Assembly: GCA_029747015.1 (NCBI GenBank)
Contig: JAKOGI010000576.1
Location: forward strand, 323,501 to 387,500
DNA: 64,000 bases
Direction: 5' to 3'
Source: Carnegiea gigantea
Taxonomy: Eukaryota; Streptophyta; Magnoliopsida; Caryophyllales; Cactaceae
Position numbers and translations under genes: made by a program. Of this stretch, positions 22,408 to 35,562 are shown one piece after another; position 1 is the stretch's first letter, and the number at the start of each line of letters is the position of its first letter. The notes beneath the pieces were generated by a model, which saw only the letters and a program-made list of their open reading frames with translations, was not told the DNA's origin and made no database searches.

Positions 22408-23586
22408 TGTTAGGCGATAATTTCTCGTATTTTACGTGCCCCTTTTACCTAATTTTAGCTCGTACTATGATATAATCTTTAGGATTTTCACTTGTTTTAT
22501 TTACTTTTGTAGGTAATAACCTCAATCGAGCAAAAACCCAGCGAAAAGGAGCGAAGACAGACAAGAAGAGCAAAAAAAGGCAAGAAGTGACGTTAGGAGG
22601 CCCTGCTACCATGCCAAAGATGTGGCACGATGGCGCCGTGCCAGGTGGCACGGTCGTGTTGCCTTTCTGCCGCTCGCTCGCTCGATTTTCTATTTAAGCC
22701 CTTTTCAGGCCTTTTTGTTCGGAACCTCCCCGAACTCTCCTTTAGTGACTTTTTGGGAGTTTTTAGGTTAGGTTAACCAATAAAAATCCCATTGGATAAT
22801 TAGATTAGGATTTGTGTCTGGTTATTTGGATTCAAACTTGTGGATTCTTAAGTTCATTCAATCAACATAAGTTTTCTCTTCTCTTGCTCTCTTTATTTTG
22901 TATGTTTATGCTCATGTTTTGGTTTATATGCTTTTGTAATGTTTATAGATTATAGTTGTGAATTTGTATTGTGATTAACCTTGTGATGGCCAATTGATTA
23001 TTGTTAGACCTTTGTCCCTCTTGTTCATACTAGAATTTAAGGTTTTCTCTCACGCCCAGCATGCGTCCGATGAAATGCTTAAAAGAGCTTTCATCCGTGT
23101 TTTGGGACAATTGACTTATACTGAAAGGTGAGGTTGATTGTTTAGTGTGGGTAGAGTGAATGGCTGGGATTGGGACATGAAAATAGCCTCGTCACTAGCT
23201 AGGTCAAGGGTTATCAACCTAGCAGTTTAGTCGAACTAATCCCATGAAAATAGGTAGTTAGAACAACTAGACTAGCCTATTGACCTTTGAGAGAGGGCTT
23301 AGGCAGCCTCAATGATGCAACCGATCAACCTCGAATACTAGCATAACTTGGGAAAGTGAGGGTTTAACTTGATTAGCTGGTTCATCTCAGGTTTAATCAT
23401 AATCACAGTCCTTCAGTTATTTCAGTAGTGTAGTTCTATTTTCTATTCCTTCAGTTTTGCCTAACTTGAGACGCTTTAGTTAGCGCTGGTACTTGAAAAC
23501 CCAACTCTCCGCAGACTACACCCTCGAGTACTCAACGATGCACCTTGCACTTAGGGTTTATAAATATTAAAACATTTTTCCTAAGA
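22408..23586 (+). repeat. Array LTR 2
   Basis: It is 1179 bp and starts TGTTAGGCGATAA. The end is mutated to CCTAAGA, which would destroy the terminal CA needed by integrase. It has the same TATTTAAG box and palindromic GTGGCACGG segments. Confidence 0.92.
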
Positions 23587-23704
23587 AGTTTTTGACGCCG
23601 TTGCCAGCGAGTTGGCGTTTTCCAATATTGGAGCTTATTTAGGCATTTCGAGACTAGGCTTTTATTTTGAAAGAAACAGAAAATAACTCGAAAAAAAAAA
23701 GAAG

Positions 23705-25013
23705 ATGCCTTTTTCCCTTGTTCCTTAATATGAGCATGAATTGTTTTGGAGTTACTATGATAGATTACATGCTTTTCTTGCTCATTGTGATTTTTATTTG
23801 AAAAAGTGGAGAATTTTTAACACAATTTATGAGGGTGTGAATTGTGAGACCTGTACTCTCTTAGAGTATTGGGATTTTTGTGCTAAAAATGTTGATAAAG
23901 CTTGGAATTTTCTTCATTGGTTGGCTCAGGATACTTCCGAATATGAGATTAGTTGCGCTATTTCATACATCCCTCCCCCTTGCATCCCTAATTATACTCC
24001 TCCTATGTGTGAAATTTGCCATAGTTATGATCTGATAGTAATTCTTGTCCCTATTATATTTCTGATGAGGGCTTTGCTAGACCTAACAATATGATGGAGA
24101 CAATAAATAAGCAACAAATTAAGTTTGTTATAAAATGTGGGAGTATGACCTATCACCTGAGATTAACCATAGGTTTTGTTCTCCTTGACTTGATGTCGAT
24201 CTGTGTGATGATAGTGCGTCTTTTTGTCCTCTAGAGTCCGGACTAGAGGAAGCACTCGACCCTCCTTTGACTACTTTACTCATAATTGCTCTATCTTTTC
24301 CTAATACCCTTAGGGACAACACTGCATTTGTCATGACCTTTCTCAATACACCTTCTCCTTTAGCTTAGTCGACGGAGTTCGAGGTAGGTGAGACCTTTGG
24401 TATTAGCACTAGTGTTAATTTAGATGATACTTGTTCTAAGTCAGGCGATGTTTTTATTGAGGTGCCTGATCTTCATGGGACTCCCACAAGGACTTCATGT
24501 GTGGATGTTGTGGGTGCGGGGCCAGCTAGTCCTAATATTATTAATAACGTATCCCTCAACCCTCTCAATTCATTCCATGCTTCTCCTTCATGTTCACCAC
24601 CCTCCTCTTACCCTGTGTGTTGTGATATGTTACTTGTTGATTCTCATACGATACTTGAGGGGAATGAGGTTGACTGTTTCGAGTCTCTAGGTATCTTCAG
24701 GGGGTACAACCCCTCCCTTGATCCTTGTAGTCTGTACTTAGAGGACATGCCTGGAAAAATCATGTTAACTATTGTGTTTGATTATTCTACTGATTTCTCC
24801 AAGGCATTTGATAAGTTTAGAAGAGCACTTGCTATCATTCCTAGAGTCATTCCTAGATTTATGTTTGGGTGCTCTTACTTATATCCATTTGAGTTACATG
24901 CTTAGATGTTCGATAAGCTCCTGTGAGTTTTGGCAGCATCCGAATTGGTAGCTTGGATCTTGAGAGATGAGGAATGTCTGATGCTCCTCGAGCCTCCCAT
25001 CGCACCATTTTAG
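23705..25013 (+). pseudogene. Gag-like ORF, unit 2
   Basis: Starts MPFSLVP then UAA at codon 8. The remainder is readable as YEHELFWSYYDRLHAFLAHC and onward. A small deletion inside the knuckle region (after CEICHSYD) shifts the frame, and other stops follow. The MPGKIMLTIVFDYSTDFSK block is present at 24747 onward, with a 12-bp duplication (IPRVIPRF). Confidence 0.68.
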
Positions 25014-26390
25014 TGAGGCTTAGTTTGGGTACAATCAGTACCTAACCTAGTATAATCGCTCTAACTCTTCTCCTTTCTTTTTACTTTCTTTATTTTCTTT
25101 TGTTTAGTTGTGGATATTAGGTTGCGTGGTTGTAGATATTAGGTTGTACTTTTGTGGTGATCATTTTGAGGAGATACTTGGGAATTTATTGAGCTAATTG
25201 ATGGCTATGATCACCTTTTGTGTGTCTTTGTACATAGTTATGCTTTTTGTGTATTTTAGTTTGTTTTTTTTGTACATATATATTTTGTTGATATGGTAGC
25301 TTCTCAGCTCCCAATGAGGACATTGTTTAGATCTAGGGGTGGGGGAGGAGAAACCACACTTCAATCTTTCGAAAAAGGAAAAGAGAGGAAACATTTTTCG
25401 AAAAAATATAAAAAAATAAAAAACAAATTTTTTGTTTCTGACCTGTTTTGGGGGAATCCTGTACCATTTTAACTGACTTTCATCCCTTGTACCTTAGCTA
25501 TTAGCTTGTACATAAGTAAGTTGTTCATGATAGATCTTTCTCCTAAGTGTGTCATTTTTGGTCCAATTCTAATCCTAAAAGTCTGTCGTAGCTGTACAAT
25601 CCAATTTTTGTGTACACTTCATCATTATCTTAAGGTCTTAGTCTTCCGTGATTGACTCTCCCACCTGTTTTTGACACGATTACTTTAATATTTATCCACA
25701 TTAAAAAAACGAAAAAAAGGAGAAAAAGAAAAACATAAAACAAGGAATGACAAGTATCCCTTTGAGGCATGTGTTACTGGGCGTTACCCTTTGAGGTAAT
25801 ACTACTGAGTGTTATCCTTTGAGGCAATACTGCTACTGGGAAAGCTTACTTCCTGTGTTAACAAGTCAATAATGTAGCAAGTGTCAGTTAGGTGGGAACG
25901 AGTTTGATTTTGGTAAGCTTTAGTCCTAGGATGATGATACACTTACACACCAAGCACGAAGATGGATTCCAAATGTACAACGCGGTGAAAAGTTGGAGCT
26001 TTGATGTCATGTATATGGATAGAGAGGCTTGATATGTACATTCCGTTCATATATAGGCTAATATCTTTCTTGTAATGGTGATTTGGTTGATTAAAATATG
26101 TACAGTTCTTCCCCTTGCATATATTTGCGCCTTGCTTGTATATCTATTATGTTTTCTTTATTTTTCCTTTCTCCTTTACCACTTATTTTCCTTTTTCAAG
26201 ATTTTGTGGATATATCTTCTGCAAACCCTTACGAGACCTCACACGCCCACTTGGGGGAACCAAAGGGTTTAAGGGGCCTTGTAGCATACGCTAAATGCAA
26301 CAGCGATTCCTGTGAAAGTGAATTAGGTTCCAAGGTTAGTTTTTCTATTGTTTTACTCGAGGACGAGCAAAAGATTGGCATGGGCATATT

Positions 26391-28182
26391 TGTTAGGCGA
26401 TAATGTGTTGCATTTTACGTGCCCCTTTCACCTAATTTTAGCTCGTATTATAATATAATCTTTAGGATTTTCACTTTTTTTATTCACTTTTATAGGTAAT
26501 AACCTCAATCGAGTAAAAACCCAGCGAAAAGGAGCAAAGACGGACAAGAAGAGCAAAAGAAGGCAAGAAGTGACGACAGGAGGCCTCACCACCGTGCAAG
26601 AGATGTGGCACGGTGGGGTCGTGCCAGATGGCACAATCGCTTGGCACGGTCATGTCACCTCCCTACCGCTCGCTTGCTCGATTTTCTATTTAAGCCCCTT
26701 TCAGGCCTTTTTGTTTGGGACCTCCCCGAGGTCTCCTTTAGTGACTTTTTGGGAGTTTTTGGGTTAGGATTAGAAAATAAAAATTCCATTGGAGAATTGG
26801 ATTAGAATTTGTCTCTGATTGTTTGGATTCAAACTTGTGGATTCTTAAGTTCATTCAACCAACATAAGTTTTCTTTTCTCTTGCTCTCTTTATTTTGTAT
26901 GTTTATGTTCATATTTTGGTTTATATGCTTTTGTAATGTTTATAGATTGTAGTTGTGAATTTGTATTGTGATTAGCCTTGTGATGGCCAATTGATTGTTG
27001 TTAGACCTTTACCCCTCTTGTTCATACTAGAATTTAAGGTTTTCTTTCACGCCCATCATGTGTCCGATGAAATGCTTGAAAGAGCTTTCATCCGTGTTTT
27101 GGGGCAATTGACTTATGCTAAGAGGTTGATTCTTTAGTGTGGGTAGAGTGAATGGTTGGGATTGGGACATGAAAATAGTCTCATCACTAGCTAGGTCAAG
27201 GGTTATTAACCTAGTAGTTTAGTCGAACTAATCCCATGAAAATAGGTGGTTAGAACAACTAGACTAGCCTATTGACCCTTGAGAGAGGGCTTGGGTAGTC
27301 TCAATGATGTAACCGATCATCCTTGAATACTAGCATAACTTGGGAAAGTGAGGGTTTAACTTGATCAGTTGGTTTTAGGGGTGTGCAAAAAAATCCGAAA
27401 CCGAGAACCGAACTGAAAACCCGAAAAAACCGAACCGAAAAACCGGTTAACCGAACAAATTTTTCAAAAAAGTCGGTTCCGTTAACCGAACCGAAATTTT
27501 TTTCCGGTTTTCGGTTCGGTTACGGTTCGAATTATTTGAAAATTCGGTTAACCGAACCGAAAATAATTTTATTTTTTTGAAAAATAATACATAAAAAATA
27601 AAAAAATTTGGTTAGAAAGTGCACCTTTTTATTATTTATAAATGGCAACCAAAGTTTAATTTTTATAAAAAGAATTTAAACATAAAAGAATGACAAATTT
27701 AGGCAAGAAAGCATAAGTTTTTTTATTATTTGTAAACGGTTAACCGGTAACCGAACCGAAAAATCAGTTAACCGAACCGAAAAACCGGTTAACCAAAATT
27801 TTCGGTTCGGTTGCGGTTCGGGTTTTAGACGAACCGAAATTTTCGGTTAACCGAAAAACGGTTAATCGAAATTTTCAGTTCGGTTACGGTTTGGAATTTT
27901 TTTAAACCGCAAAACCTGTTAACCGATTTTCGGTTAACCGAAACTCTGGTTAACCGGTTTTGCACACCTCTAGTTGGTTTATCTTAGGTTTAATCATAAT
28001 TGCAGTCCTTCGGTTATTTTAGTAGTTTAGTTCTATTTTTTATTCCTTCAATTTTACCCACCTTGAGATGCTTTAGTTAGCTCTCGTACTTGGAAACCCA
28101 ACTCTCTGCAGATGACACTCCGAGTACTCAATGATGCACTTTGCACTTGGGGTTTATAAATATTAAAACGTTTTCCCTAACA
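26391..28182 (+). repeat. Array LTR 3, split by a MITE
   Basis: It is 1792 bp, or 1187 bp after removing the MITE (597 bp) and one 8-bp duplication. It starts TGTTAGGCGATAA and ends CCCTAACA. The variant AGAAAATAAAAATTCC is shared with LTR 4 but not with LTRs 1, 2 or 6. Confidence 0.92.
27376..27972. mobile_element. hAT-type MITE with CGGTTAACCG repeats
   Basis: It is 597 bp. Terminal inverted repeats are TAGGGGTGTGCAAAA and TTTTGCACACCTCTA (one mismatch). The 8-bp target duplication GTTGGTTT is at 27368-27375 and 27973-27980. The body is packed with palindromic CGGTTAACCG and CCGAACCG words and codes for nothing. TSD length and TAGGG-type ends indicate hAT mobilisation. It inserted after the array LTR existed. 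Confidence 0.9.
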
Positions 28183-28303
28183 AGTTTTTGGCGCCGTTGC
28201 CAGGGAGTTAGCGTTTTTCAATATTGGAGCTTACTTAGGCATTTCGAGACTGGGCTTTTATTTTGAAAGAAAAAGAAAAAAACTCAAAAAAAAAAAAAAG
28301 AAG

Positions 28304-29609
28304 ATGCCTTTTTCCCACTTTCCTTAATATGGGCATGAACTGTTTTGGAGTTACTACGATAGATTACAGGCTTTTCTTACTCATTGTGATTTTCATTTGG
28401 AAAAGTGAGAAATTTGGAAATTTTTATCACAGTTTACGAGGGTGTGAATTGTGAGACATGTACTCTCTTAGAGTATTGGGATTTTTATGCTAAAAATGTT
28501 GATAAAGCTTGGGATTTTCTTAATTTGTTGGCTCAGGATACTTACAAATATGAGATTAGTTGTGCTAATTCAAACATCCCTCCCCCTTGCGTCCCTGATT
28601 ATGCTCCTTCTATGTATAAAATTTGCTACTGTTCTGATCATGACAGTAATTTTTGTCCCTATTATATTTATGATAAGGGCTTTGCTAGACTTAACAATAT
28701 GATAGAGATAATGAATGAGCAACAAATTGAGTTTGTTAATAAAATGCAGGAGTATGACCTATTACCTGAGATTGACCTTAGGTTTAGTTCTCCTTGACTT
28801 GATGTCAATCTGTGTGATGATGGTGCGCCTTTCCGTCCTTTAGAGCCCGAACTAGAGGAAGTACTTGACCCTCCTTTAACTACTTTGCTCACGGTCGCTC
28901 CATCCTTTCTTAATACCCTTAGGGATAACACTGCATTTGTGATGACCTTTCTTGATACACCTGCCCCTTAAGCTCAGTTGACAGAGTTCGAGGTAGGTGA
29001 GACCTTTAGTATTAGCACTAGTGTTGATTTAGATGATACTTGCTCTGAGTCAGGCGATATTTTTATTGAGGTGCCTGATCTTCATGGGACTCCCACAGGG
29101 ACTTCATGTGTGGATGTTGTGGGTGCAGGGTCAGCTAGTCCTGATATTGTTGATAACATATCCCTTAACCCTCTCGATTCATTCCATGCTTTTCCTTCCT
29201 GTTCACCACCCTCCTCTCCCCTGTGTGTTGTGATATGTTATTTATTGAATCTGATACGATACTTGAGGGAAATGAGGTTTACTGTTTTCAGTCTCTAGGT
29301 ACTTTTAGGGGGTACAACCCTTCCCTTGATCCTTATAGTCTATATCGAGAGGACATGCCTGGAAAAATCATGTTAACTATTGCGTTCGACTATTCTACTG
29401 ATTTCTCCAAGGCTTTTGATAAGTTTAGAAGAGCACTTGCTATCATTCCTAGATTTATGTTTGGGTGCTCTTACTTATATCCATCTGAGTTATATGCTCA
29501 GGTGTTCGACAAGCCCCTGCGAGCTTTGACGGCATCCGAATTGGTGGCTTGGATCTTGAGAGATGAGGAGTTTCTGATGCTCCTCGAGCCTCCCATCGCA
29601 CCATTTTAG
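28304..29609 (+). pseudogene. Gag-like ORF, unit 3
   Basis: MPFSHFP then UAA at codon 8. The first knuckle Cys is Tyr (YKICYCSDHDSNFC). A further stop lies at about 28796, and there is a frameshift near 29210-29223. The C-terminal portion, 29223-29609, is open and the best preserved: MCCDMLFIESDTILEG through MPGKIMLTI to PPIAPF. Confidence 0.68.
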
Positions 29610-30985
29610 TGAGGCTTAGTTTGGGTACAATCAGTACCCAATCTGGTATAATCGCTCTAACTCTTCTTCTTTCTTTTTATTTTCTTTATTTTCTTTTGTT
29701 TTGTTGTGGATATTAGGTTGCGCAGTTATAGATATTGGGTTGTACTTTTGTGGTGATCATTCTGAGGAGATAGTTGGGAATTTATTGAGCCACTTGATGG
29801 CTATGATCACCTTTTGTGTGTCTTTGTACATAGTTGTGGCTTTTGTGTATTTTAGTTTTTTTTTTGTGCATATATATTTTGTTGATGCGATAGCTTCTCA
29901 ACTCTCAATGAGGACATTGTGAGATATGGGTGAAGGGGAGGAGAAGCTACACTTCAATCTTTTAAAAAAGGAAAAGAGAGGAAATATTTTTTCAAAAAAT
30001 ATAAAAAAATAAAAAACAAATTGTTTGTTTCTGACTTGTTTTTGGGGAATTCTGTACTATTTTGACGGACTTTGATCCCTTGTACCTTAGGTATTAGCTT
30101 GTACATAAGTAAGTTGTTCATGATAGATCTTTGTCCTAAGTGTGTCATTCTTGGTCGCAATTCCAACCCTAACAATCTGTTGTAGCTATGTGATCCAATT
30201 CTCATGTACACTTCGTCATTATCTTAGGGCCTTAGTCTTCCGTGATTGACTCTCCTACCTGTTTTTAGCACGATTACTTTAATAGTTGTCCGTATTAAAA
30301 AAAGGGAAAAAAAGGAGAAAAAGAAAAACATAAAACAAGGAATGACAAGTATCCTTTTGAGGCATGTGCTACTGGGCGTTACCCTTTGAGGTAATACTAC
30401 TGAGTGTTATCCTTTGAGGCAATACTACTACTGGGAAAGCTTGCTTCCTGTGCTAACAAGTCAATAATGTAGCAAGTGTTAGTCAGGTGGGAATGAGTTT
30501 GATTTTGGTAAGCTTTAGTCCTAGGATGATGATACACTTACACACCAAGCACCAGGATGGATTCCAAATGTACATCAGAGTGAAAAGTTGGAGCTTTGAT
30601 GTCATGTATGTGGATAGAGAGGCTTGATATGTACATTCCGTTTATATACAGGCTAATATCTTCCTTGCAATGGTGATTTGATTGATTAGAATGTGTACAG
30701 CTCTTCCCGTTGCATATATTTGCGCCTTGTTTGTATATCTATTATGGTTTCTTTATTTTTCCTTTCTCCTTTTCCACTTATTTTCCTTTGTCAAGATTTT
30801 GTGGGTATATCTTCTGTAAACCCTCACGAGACCTCACTCATCCACTTGGGGGAATCAAGGGGTTTAAAGGGGCTTGTAGCATACGTTAAATGCAACAGTG
30901 ATTCTTGCGAAAGTGAATTGAGTTCCGAGGTTAGTTTTTCTTTTGTTTTACTCATGGACAAGCAAAATATAGGTGTGGGGGTATT

Positions 30986-32179
30986 TGGTAGGTGATAATT
31001 TATCTTATTTTACATGCCCCTTTCACCTAATTTTAGCTCGTACTATAATATAATCTTTAGCATTTTTACTTGTTTTGTTTACTTTTGTAGGTGATAACCT
31101 CAATCGAGTAAAAACCCAGTGAAAAGTAGCGAAGACGGACAAGAAGAGTAAAAGAAGACAAGAAGTGACGACAGGAGGCCTCGCCACCGTCCAAGAGATG
31201 TGGCACGGTGGGGCCATGCCAGGTGGCACCGCCGCTTGGCAAGGTCGTGTCGCCTCCCTGCCGCTCGCTTGCTCGATTTTCTATTTAAGCTCCTTTCAGG
31301 CCTTTTTGTTCGGGACCTCCTCGGGGTCTCCTTTAGCGACTTTTTGGGAGTTTTTGGGTTAGGATTAGAAAATAAAAATTCCATTGGGGAATTGGATTAG
31401 GATTTGTCTCTGGTTGTTGGGATTTAAACTTGTGGATTCTTAAGTTTATTCAACCAACATAAGTTTTCTCTTCTCTTGCTCTCTTTATTTTGTATGTTTA
31501 TATTCATATTTTGGTTTATATGCTTTTGTAATGTTTATAGATTATAGTTGTGAATTTGTATTGTGGTTAGCCTTGTGATGGCCAATTAATTATTGTTAGA
31601 CCTTTGCCCCTCTTGTTCATGCTAGAATTTAAGGTTTTCTCTCACGCCCACCATGTCTGTCCGATGAAATGTTTGTAAGAGCTTTCATCCATGCTTTGGG
31701 GCAATTGACTTATGCTAAGAGGTGAGGTTGATTATCTAGTGTGGGTAGAGTGAATGGTTGGGATTGGGACATGAAAATAGTCTTGTCACTAGCTAGGTCA
31801 AGGGTTATTAACCTAGTAGTTTAGTAGAACTAATCCCATGAAAATAGGTGGTTAGAACAACTAGACTAGCCTATTGACCCTTGAGAGAGGGCTTCGGTGG
31901 TCTCAATGATGTAACCGATCAACCTTGAATACTAGCATAGCTTGGAAAAGTGAGGGTTTAACTTGATCTGCTAGTTTATCTCAGGTTTAATTATAATCGA
32001 AGTCCTTCAGTTATTTTAGTCCTTTAGTTCTAATTTGTATTCCTTCAGTTTTGCCTAGCTTGAGACGCTTTAGTTAACTCTCGTACTTGGAAACCCAACT
32101 CTCTACGGACGAAACCTCGAGTACTCAATGATGCACCTTGCACTTGGGGTTTATAAATATTAAAACATTTTTCCTAACA
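30986..32179 (+). repeat. Array LTR 4
   Basis: It is 1194 bp. The start is mutated to TGGTAGGTGATAA; the end is CCTAACA. The 5' half carries LTR 3-type variants (AAAATAAAAATTCC). The 3' half carries LTR 5-type variants (TAGTTCTAATTTGTATTCC), so it looks mosaic. Confidence 0.92.
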
Positions 32180-32296
32180 AGTTTTTGGCACCGTTGCCGG
32201 AAAGTTGGCATTTTCCAATATTGGAGCTTACTTAGGCATTTCGAGAGTAGGCTTTTATTTTGAAAGAAAAAGAAAAAAACTCAAAAAAAAAAGAAG

Positions 32297-33593
32297 ATGT
32301 CTTTTTCCCAGTTTCCTTAATATGAGCACGAATTGTTTTAGAGTTACTATGAGAGATTACATGCTTTTCTTGCTCATTGTGATTTTCATTTGGAAAAGTG
32401 GGAAATTTTTAACATAGTTTATGAGGGTGTGAATCGTGAAACCTGTACTCTCTTAGAGTATTGGGATTTTTGTGCTAAAAATGTTGATAAAGCTTTGGAT
32501 TTTCTTGATTGGTTGGGTCAGGATACTTATGAATATGAGATTAGTTGCGCTAATTCATACATCCCTCCCCCTTGTGTCCCTAATTATGCTCCTCCTATGT
32601 GTGAAATTTTCCATTGTTCTAATCATGACAGTAATTCTTGTCCCTATTATATTTCTGATGAGGGCTTTGCTAGACTTAACAATATGATAGAGACAATGAA
32701 TGAGCAACAAATTGAGTTTGTTAATAAAATGCGGGAGTATGACCTATCACCTGAGATTGACCTTAGGTTTAGTTCTCCTCGACTTGATGTCAATCTGTGT
32801 GATGATAGTGTGTCTTTCCCTCATTTAGAGTCCAGACTAGATGAAGTACTTGACCCTCCTGTGACTACTTTACTCATAGTTGCTCCATCCTCTCCTAATA
32901 CCCTTAGGGCCAACACTGCGTTCGTCATGACCTTTCTTAATTCAACTTCTATTTAGCTTAGTCGACGGAGTTCGAGGTAGGTGAGACCTTTGGTATTAGC
33001 ACTAGTGTTGATTTAGATGATACTTGTTCTGAGTCAGTTGATGTTTTTATTGAGGTGCCTGATCTTCACGGGACTCCCACAAGACTTTATGTGTGGATGT
33101 TGTGGCTACGGGACCGGCTAGTCCAGATATTCTTAATAATATATCCCCCAACCCTCTCGATTCATTCCATGCTTCTCCTTCATGTTCACCGCCCTTCCCT
33201 TCTTTGGTGTGTTATGATATGTTACTTTTTGATTCTTATACGATACTTGAAGGGAATCAGGTTGATTGTATCAAGTCTCTAGGTACCTTTAGGGGGTATG
33301 ACCCCTTCCTTGATCCTTATAGTTTGTACCTAGAAGTTATGCCTGGAAAAATTATGTTAACTATTGTGTTCAATTATTCTACTGATTTCTCTAAGGCATT
33401 TGATAAGTTTAGAAGAGTACTTGCTATCATTCCTAGATTTATGTTTAGGTGCTCTTACTTATATCCATCTGAGTTACATGCTCAAGTGTTCGATAAGCTC
33501 CTGCGAGCTTTGACGGCATCCGAATTTGTAGCTTGGATCTTGAGAGATGAGGAGTGTCTGATGCTCCTCAACCCTCCCATCACACCATGTTAG
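32297..33593 (+). pseudogene. Gag-like ORF, unit 4
   Basis: MSFSQFP then UAA at codon 8. From 32390 it is open for 188 codons, the longest stretch of the N-terminal half. The second knuckle Cys is Phe (CEIFHCSNHDSNSC). A frameshift occurs near 32950, and a one-base loss near 33085 separates it from the open 166-codon C-terminal part (33093-33593). Confidence 0.7.
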
Positions 33594-34826
33594 TAAGGCT
33601 TATTTTGGGTACAATCAGTACCCGACCTGGTATAGTCGCTCTAACTCTTCTCCTTTCTTTTTATTTTCTTTATTTTCTTTTGTTTTGTTGTGGATATTAG
33701 GTTGCGTAGTTGTAGATATTAGGTTGTACTTTTGTGGTGATCATTTTCAGGAGATACTTGGGAATTTATTGAGCCAGTGGATGGCTATGATCACCTTTTG
33801 TGTGTCTTTGCACATTGTTGTGGTTTTTGTGTGTTTTAGTTAGTTTTTTTTAAACATATATATTTTGTTGATGTGGTAGCTTCTCGACTCCCAATGAGGA
33901 CATTGTGAGATCTGGGTGTGGGAGAGGAAAAGGCACACTTCAATCTTTTGAAAAGGGAAAAGAGAGGAAATATTTTTCGAAAAGATATAAAAAAACAAAA
34001 AATAAATTTTTTGTTTCTGACTTGGTTTTGGGGAATCCTGTACTATTTTGACTGACTTTGATCCCTTGTGCCTTAGCTATTAGCTTGTATATAAGTAAGT
34101 TGTTCATGATAGATCTTTGTCCTGAGTGTGTCATTCTTGATCCCAATTTTAACCCTAACAGTCTATTGTGGCTGTGTAATCTAATTCTTGTGTACACTTC
34201 ATCATTATCTTATAGTCTTAGTCTTTCGTGATTGACTCTCTCACCTATTTTCGAGACGAGTACTTTAATATTTGTCCGTATTCAAAAAAAATGAAAGAAA
34301 AGGAGAAAAAGAAAAACATAAAACAAGAAATGACAAGTATCACTTTGAGGCATGCGCTACTGGGTGTTACCCTTTGAGGTAATACTACTACTGGGTGCTA
34401 TCCTTTTAGGCAATACTGCTATTGGGAAAGCTTGCTTCCTGTGTTAACGATCAACAATGTAGCATGTGTCAGTAAGGTGGGAACGAGTTTGATTTTTGTA
34501 AGCTTTACTCCTAGGATGATGATACACTTACGCACCAAGCACAAGGATGGATTCTAAGTTTTGATGTACATCGGGGTGAAAAGTTAGAGCTTTGATCTTA
34601 TGTATGTGGATAGAGAGTCTTGATATGTACATTCTATTTATATACAGGATAATATCTTTATTGCATTGATGATTTGGTTGATTAGAATGTGTACAGTTCT
34701 TCCCCTAGCATATATTTGCGCCTTGTTTGTATATCTATTTTGTTTTCTTTATTTTTTCCTTTCTCCTTTTCCACTTATTTTCCTTTTCAAGATTTTGTGG
34801 GTATATCTTCTGCAAATCCTCACGAG

Positions 34827-34845
34827 GCTCCGAGTACTTAATGGC
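34827..34845 (+). other. Rearranged junction: internal 4 joined to mid-LTR through a filler
   Basis: The internal domain stops after CCTCACGAG, about 185 bp short of its normal end. Then comes CTCCGAGTACTTAATGG, identical to a segment near the 3' end of the LTR (35386-35402), then LTR sequence from about 550 bp into the repeat (CCAATCGATTGTTG). The purine tract and the first half of LTR 5 are missing. Confidence 0.85.
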
Positions 34846-35440
34846 CAATCGATTGTTGTTAGACCTTTGCCCCTCTTGTTCATGCTAGAATTTTAGGTTT
34901 TCTCTCACGCCCACCATATGTCAGATGAAATGCTTGAAAGAGCTTTCGTCCGTGCTTTGGGGTAGTTGACTTATGTTGAGAGGTGAGGCTAATTGTCTAG
35001 TATGGGTGGAGTGAATGGCTGGGATTGGGACATGAAAATAGTCTCGTCACTAGCTAGGTCAAGGGTTGTTAGCCTAGTAGTTTAGTCGAACTAATCCCAT
35101 GAACGTAGGTGGTTAGAACAACTAGACCAGCCTATTTACTTTTGAGAGAGGGCTTGGGTGGCCGCAATGATGCAACCGATCAACCTCGAATACTAGCATA
35201 GCTTGGGAAAGTGAGGGTTTAACTTGATCAGCTAATTTATCTCAGGTTTAATTATAATCGAAGTCCTTCAGTTATTTTAGTCCCTTAGTTCTAATTTGTA
35301 TTCCTTCAGTTTTGCCTAGTTTGAGACGCTTTAGTTAGCTCTCGTACTTGGAAACCCAATTCTCTGCTGACGAAACTCCGAGTACTTAATGGTACACCTT
35401 ACACTTGGGGTTTATAAATATTAAAACGTTTTCCCTAACA
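34828..35440 (+). repeat. Array LTR 5, 5'-truncated
   Basis: Only the last about 600 bp remain, ending CCCTAACA. It lacks the palindrome, TATA box and 5' terminus, so it has no promoter of its own. It shares TAGTTCTAATTTGTATTCC with LTR 4. Confidence 0.9.
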
Positions 35441-35562
35441 AATTTTTGGTGCCGTTGCCGGGGAGTTGGCATTTTTTAATATTGGAGCTTACTTAGGCAT
35501 TTCAAGACTAGGCTTTTATTTTGAAAGAAAAAGAAAAAAAACTCAAAAAAAAAAGAAAGAAG

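Noticed and set aside
22115..22420. env-like gene in the array units
   Set aside because: Too short, overlaps the purine tract, and lacks a convincing signal peptide plus transmembrane anchor; kept only as a low-interest observation.
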